This document shows positions 14,499 through 16,559 of a stretch of 16,559 nt of DNA, piece after piece (position 1 is the stretch's first letter; every line of letters starts with the position of its first letter). The stretch is from positions 1 through 16,559 of the forward strand of contig CAZWOA010000069.1 in assembly GCA_964635545.1 (NCBI GenBank). Reading direction: 5' to 3'. The notes under the pieces are model-generated. The model was not told the origin of the DNA and ran no database searches. It saw only the letters and a program-made list of their open reading frames with translations. The stretch is from JAGPIS01 sp964635545 (lineage in GTDB: Bacteria; Bacteroidota; Bacteroidia; Bacteroidales; Marinilabiliaceae). A program made the position numbers and the translations under genes.

Positions 14499-15227
14499 AT
14501 GGAACTGCTTAAAGAAAAATTACTGAATTCTAAACATGCCATAGCCTTTACCGGTGCCGGAATATCGGTGGAAAGTGGCATTCCGCCTTTCCGTGGCGAG
14601 CATGGCATATGGAATAAATATGACCCGCAATCGCTCGATATTGATTTCTTTTTCAGGAAACCTCATGAATCATGGGAGGTTATACGCGAGGTGTTCTATG
14701 GTTTTTTTGGTGATGCCAAACCCAATATGGCACATATAATGCTTGCAAAACTTGAGGAGCATGGCATTTTGAAGGCTGTTATAACTCAGAATATCGATAA
14801 TCTGCATCAAGAGGCTGGCAGTAAGGTTGTGGTTGAGTATCATGGTAATAGCAAGCAGTTGGAGTGTACCAAGTGCGATAATAAGTTTTCTGTTTCCAAA
14901 GAGTTGCTCGAGTCGATTCCCGTGTATTGCAATAAATGTAACTCGCTTATGAAGCCCGGCTTTGTCTTTTTTGGTGAGGCCATTCCTCAGACGGCTCATT
15001 TTCTGAGTGTGGAGCATGCACGGCAAACCGACCTGGTAATAATAGTAGGTGCTCAGGGCGAGGTGTTTCCCGCAGCTAACATACCCTACGAAGCCAAGCG
15101 TAATGGGGCATTTATTGTTGAGGTAAATCCCAATGAGTCAGTCTTCACCCGCGATATCACCGACTTGCATATACCTATGAAGGCCGGAGAAGCCTTCGCC
15201 CAGCTGGCAGCGCTTATGGAAATGTGA
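14499..15227 (+). CDS. cobB: NAD-dependent protein deacylase (sirtuin, CobB/Sir2)
   Basis: This soluble enzyme removes acyl groups from protein lysines, using NAD and releasing nicotinamide and O-acyl-ADP-ribose. The 242 residues are full length for bacterial sirtuins. Visible motifs are TGAGISVESGIPPFRG (from T18), TQNIDNLH (96-103), catalytic H115 in YHGN, and the structural zinc cysteines C123, C126, C144 and C147. PGFVFFGE and GAQGEVFPAA (184-193) complete the NAD site. The last motif departs from the GTSL form of E. coli CobB and recalls other Sir2 subgroups. The Tyr-x-x-Arg pair of succinyl-specific sirtuins is not seen in the expected region (it reads WEVIR), so deacetylase activity is more likely. 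It appears to have its own promoter. Confidence 0.93.
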   Translation: MELLKEKLLNSKHAIAFTGAGISVESGIPPFRGEHGIWNKYDPQSLDIDFFFRKPHESWEVIREVFYGFFGDAKPNMAHIMLAKLEEHGILKAVITQNIDNLHQEAGSKVVVEYHGNSKQLECTKCDNKFSVSKELLESIPVYCNKCNSLMKPGFVFFGEAIPQTAHFLSVEHARQTDLVIIVGAQGEVFPAANIPYEAKRNGAFIVEVNPNESVFTRDITDLHIPMKAGEAFAQLAALMEM

Positions 15228-15248
15228 GAGTAGAAGGAAAGTGTCATT

Positions 15249-15270
15249 ACCGTAAGATGAATCTTACGGT
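15249..15270 (+). terminator. Perfect 10-bp hairpin after the sirtuin gene, probable terminator
   Basis: ACCGTAAGAT (15249-15258) and ATCTTACGGT (15261-15270) form a perfect stem with a minimal loop, 21 bp after the sirtuin stop. The tail is only moderately T-rich (ATATTTTG). A second small inverted repeat, TTGTCC/GGACAA, lies at 15281-15295. Termination is likely but not certain. Confidence 0.5.
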
Positions 15271-15367
15271 TATTCATATTTTGTCCTCCGGACAATTAAT
15301 TACAATTTAGTGGTTATAGGATGTATTGTCAAGATTGAAATTAGAACTTTTATTTATTTGTCGGGTC

Positions 15368-15530
15368 TTGTTCATCTGTCCGTAGGGAAGTATATTTTCT
15401 TTTTATCCTCTATCCCAGTTTTTTAATCCCACCCCAATCTTTACTTCTGTTGTGGATATTTATTATTTTTTGTTGTATATTTAAACCCGTTTTAAATAGT
15501 GTCTCATTTTATTTTTATGAGACCTTTTTT
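15368..15530 (+). other. Non-coding stretch with promoter-like start and terminator-like end
   Basis: The 368-bp gap between the sirtuin gene and fabG holds no credible open frame on either strand. It contains TTG (15368-15370), 20 nt, then TATATTTT (15391-15398), one mismatch from the Bacteroidota promoter consensus. About 100 nt later comes a hairpin GTCTCAT/ATGAGAC (15501-15507, 15517-15523) with a CTTTTTT tail (15524-15530). The arrangement could be a small RNA gene of about 125 nt or an attenuated fabG leader. The DNA between them is pyrimidine-rich on the plus strand. Confidence 0.35.
15501..15530 (+). terminator. Terminator-like hairpin upstream of fabG
   Basis: The 7-bp stem GTCTCAT/ATGAGAC with a 9-nt A/T loop is followed by CTTTTTT. 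It ends 65 bp before the fabG ATG and is not directly behind any coding gene, so it terminates either a leader or a small transcript. Confidence 0.55.
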
Positions 15531-15595
15531 ACATGATAATTGATTGTTAATTAACCTCTTCTGAAAAAGAAGAAACTTAACTAAAACGTAATAAA

Positions 15596-16342
15596 ATGAA
15601 GTTACTCGAAGGAAAAACAGCCATTATTACCGGTGCTGCTCGCGGTATCGGTAAAGCCATTGCACTGAAATATGCCCAAATGGGTTGTAATGTTGCGTTT
15701 ACCGACCTTGCAATTAATGATGCCGCCAAAGCTACCGAAGCCGAGCTTACAGCATTGGGAGTGAAAGCTAAAGGATATGCATCTGATGCCAGTAATTTTG
15801 CTGATACTCAAAGAGTGGTTGAAGAGATTGTTAAAGATTTCGGAAGAGTGGATATCCTTATCAATAATGCAGGTATCACCAAAGATACTCTGCTTATGAG
15901 AATGACCGAAGAGCAGTGGGATGCCGTTATTAATGTTAACCTTAAGTCCTGCTTTAACTTCACCAAAGCGGTTCAGAGCACCATGCTTAAACAGCGCAGT
16001 GGCTCAATCATCAACATGAGTAGTGTGGTGGGTGTGAGCGGTAATGCCGGACAGGCCAACTATGCAGCTTCAAAAGCAGGTATGATTGGCTTTACCAAAT
16101 CAGTAGGTAAAGAGCTTGGCTCAAGAGGAATCCGTTGTAATGCTATTGCTCCGGGCTTCATCATGACCGAGATGACCGATGTGCTTCCTGAAGATGTTAA
16201 GAAAGAGTGGATTGATAAAATTCCGCTTAAACGTGGTGGTACTCCCGAGGATGTTGCAAATATTTGTGTGTTCCTGGGTTCCGAACTATCTTCATACGTA
16301 TCAGGACAAACCATACACGTGTGTGGCGGTATGAATATGTAA
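15596..16342 (+). CDS. fabG: 3-oxoacyl-[ACP] reductase FabG
   Basis: It reduces 3-oxoacyl-ACP to 3-hydroxyacyl-ACP with NADPH in each round of type II fatty acid synthesis. The protein has 248 residues with a classical short-chain dehydrogenase fold: cofactor motif TGAARGIG (12-19), NNAG (90-93), and catalytic S143, Y156 and K160 in MSSVVG and NYAASKAG. The order and spacing equal those of E. coli FabG (S138, Y151, K155). The PGFIMTEM segment and the C-terminal GQTIHVCGGMNM also fit. The leader is A-rich (GAAAAAGAAGAAAC) without Shine-Dalgarno, the normal form for this phylum. It stands alone, without other fab genes, and ends in a strong terminator. Another SDR function is possible but less likely. 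Confidence 0.93.
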   Translation: MKLLEGKTAIITGAARGIGKAIALKYAQMGCNVAFTDLAINDAAKATEAELTALGVKAKGYASDASNFADTQRVVEEIVKDFGRVDILINNAGITKDTLLMRMTEEQWDAVINVNLKSCFNFTKAVQSTMLKQRSGSIINMSSVVGVSGNAGQANYAASKAGMIGFTKSVGKELGSRGIRCNAIAPGFIMTEMTDVLPEDVKKEWIDKIPLKRGGTPEDVANICVFLGSELSSYVSGQTIHVCGGMNM

Positions 16343-16366
16343 TAGTGAAAAACAAAATATTCGTAG

Positions 16367-16396
16367 AAGGGTGGTGTGTAATCCACCCTTTTTTAT
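16367..16396 (+). terminator. Terminator after fabG
   Basis: An 8-bp stem AAGGGTGG (16367-16374) with CCACCCTT (16383-16390), an 8-nt loop and a T-rich tail, 24 bp after the fabG stop. Confidence 0.88.
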
Positions 16397-16397
16397 T

Positions 16398-16405
16398 TAT
16401 ATTTG
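16398..16405 (+). promoter_or_regulatory. -7 promoter box for the lipoprotein gene
   Basis: TATATTTG fits TAnnTTTG exactly, right behind the fabG terminator and 71 bp before the next ATG. The leader it would produce carries the inverted repeat CAGGTAG (16421-16427) / CTACCTG (16455-16461). No clear -33 TTG is seen. Confidence 0.45.
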
Positions 16406-16476
16406 GTCATGATATAATGCCAGGTAGTAGTAAATTGTTGTATTAAATGCACTTCTACCTGCTAACCGGATAAATT

Positions 16477-16559
16477 ATGAGACTACTATCACGATTTATT
16501 ATATTGATATCGTTCTTGGTATTGGTCGCTTCATGTAGCACTGCTTACCAGATTCGACA
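16477..16559 (+). CDS. Lipoprotein, N-terminus only (cut by window)
   Basis: The open frame from ATG 16477 runs to the window edge and gives 27 residues: a short basic start (MRLLSR), a hydrophobic core (FIILISFLVLV) and a lipobox ASC followed by ST. This is a clear type II (lipoprotein) signal peptide, so the mature protein begins at Cys 20 and is lipid-anchored after export. Ser-Thr next to the Cys lacks the acidic residues often used for surface export in Bacteroidota. Nothing can be said of the function. Confidence 0.75.
   Translation, partial: MRLLSRFIILISFLVLVASCSTAYQIR

Overview
The window looks like chromosomal DNA from a Bacteroidales bacterium, roughly Bacteroides, Parabacteroides or Muribaculaceae. 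Three things support this. Several genes have the Bacteroidota housekeeping promoter -7 box (TAnnTTTG). Most starts sit in A/T-rich leaders without a Shine-Dalgarno sequence. The proteins (RibBA, HtpG, SurE, LpxB, an elongated LptF/G permease) read like the Bacteroidales versions. No mobile element, phage gene or CRISPR array was seen.

Layout. Left end, minus strand: surE, a small three-helix membrane protein and lpxB (cut by the window edge) form one transcription unit, followed upstream by a tRNA-Met(CAU) with its own promoter and terminator. From about 2.79 kb on, everything is on the plus strand: a START-like/AHSA1-type protein with terminator, an LptF/LptG-family permease, ribBA (riboflavin synthesis) with terminator, and htpG (Hsp90) with terminator. 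Next is a tight two-gene unit encoding a free-standing ATP-grasp ligase resembling the C-terminal half of GshF and a plant/alphaproteobacterial-type glutamate-cysteine ligase. After that come a heterodimeric ABC exporter (two half-transporters with a 4-bp GTGA overlap), a sirtuin, a 368-bp intergenic region with several hairpins, fabG with terminator, and the first 27 codons of a lipoprotein gene.

How the genes fit together. lpxB and the LptF/G-type permease both serve lipopolysaccharide: lipid A disaccharide formation and export to the outer membrane. The ATP-grasp/ligase pair should make gamma-glutamylcysteine and then glutathione (or a related thiol tripeptide). It is a 'split GshF' arrangement in which the synthetase half is GshF-like but the ligase belongs to an unrelated family. 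The exporter directly downstream has its own -7 box, so a functional link with the thiol genes is only a hypothesis.

The points most worth checking are the mosaic thiol-synthesis operon, a textbook sigma-54 (-24/-12) promoter with two palindromes in front of htpG, the asymmetric ATP sites of the exporter, and a possible small transcript between the sirtuin gene and fabG.
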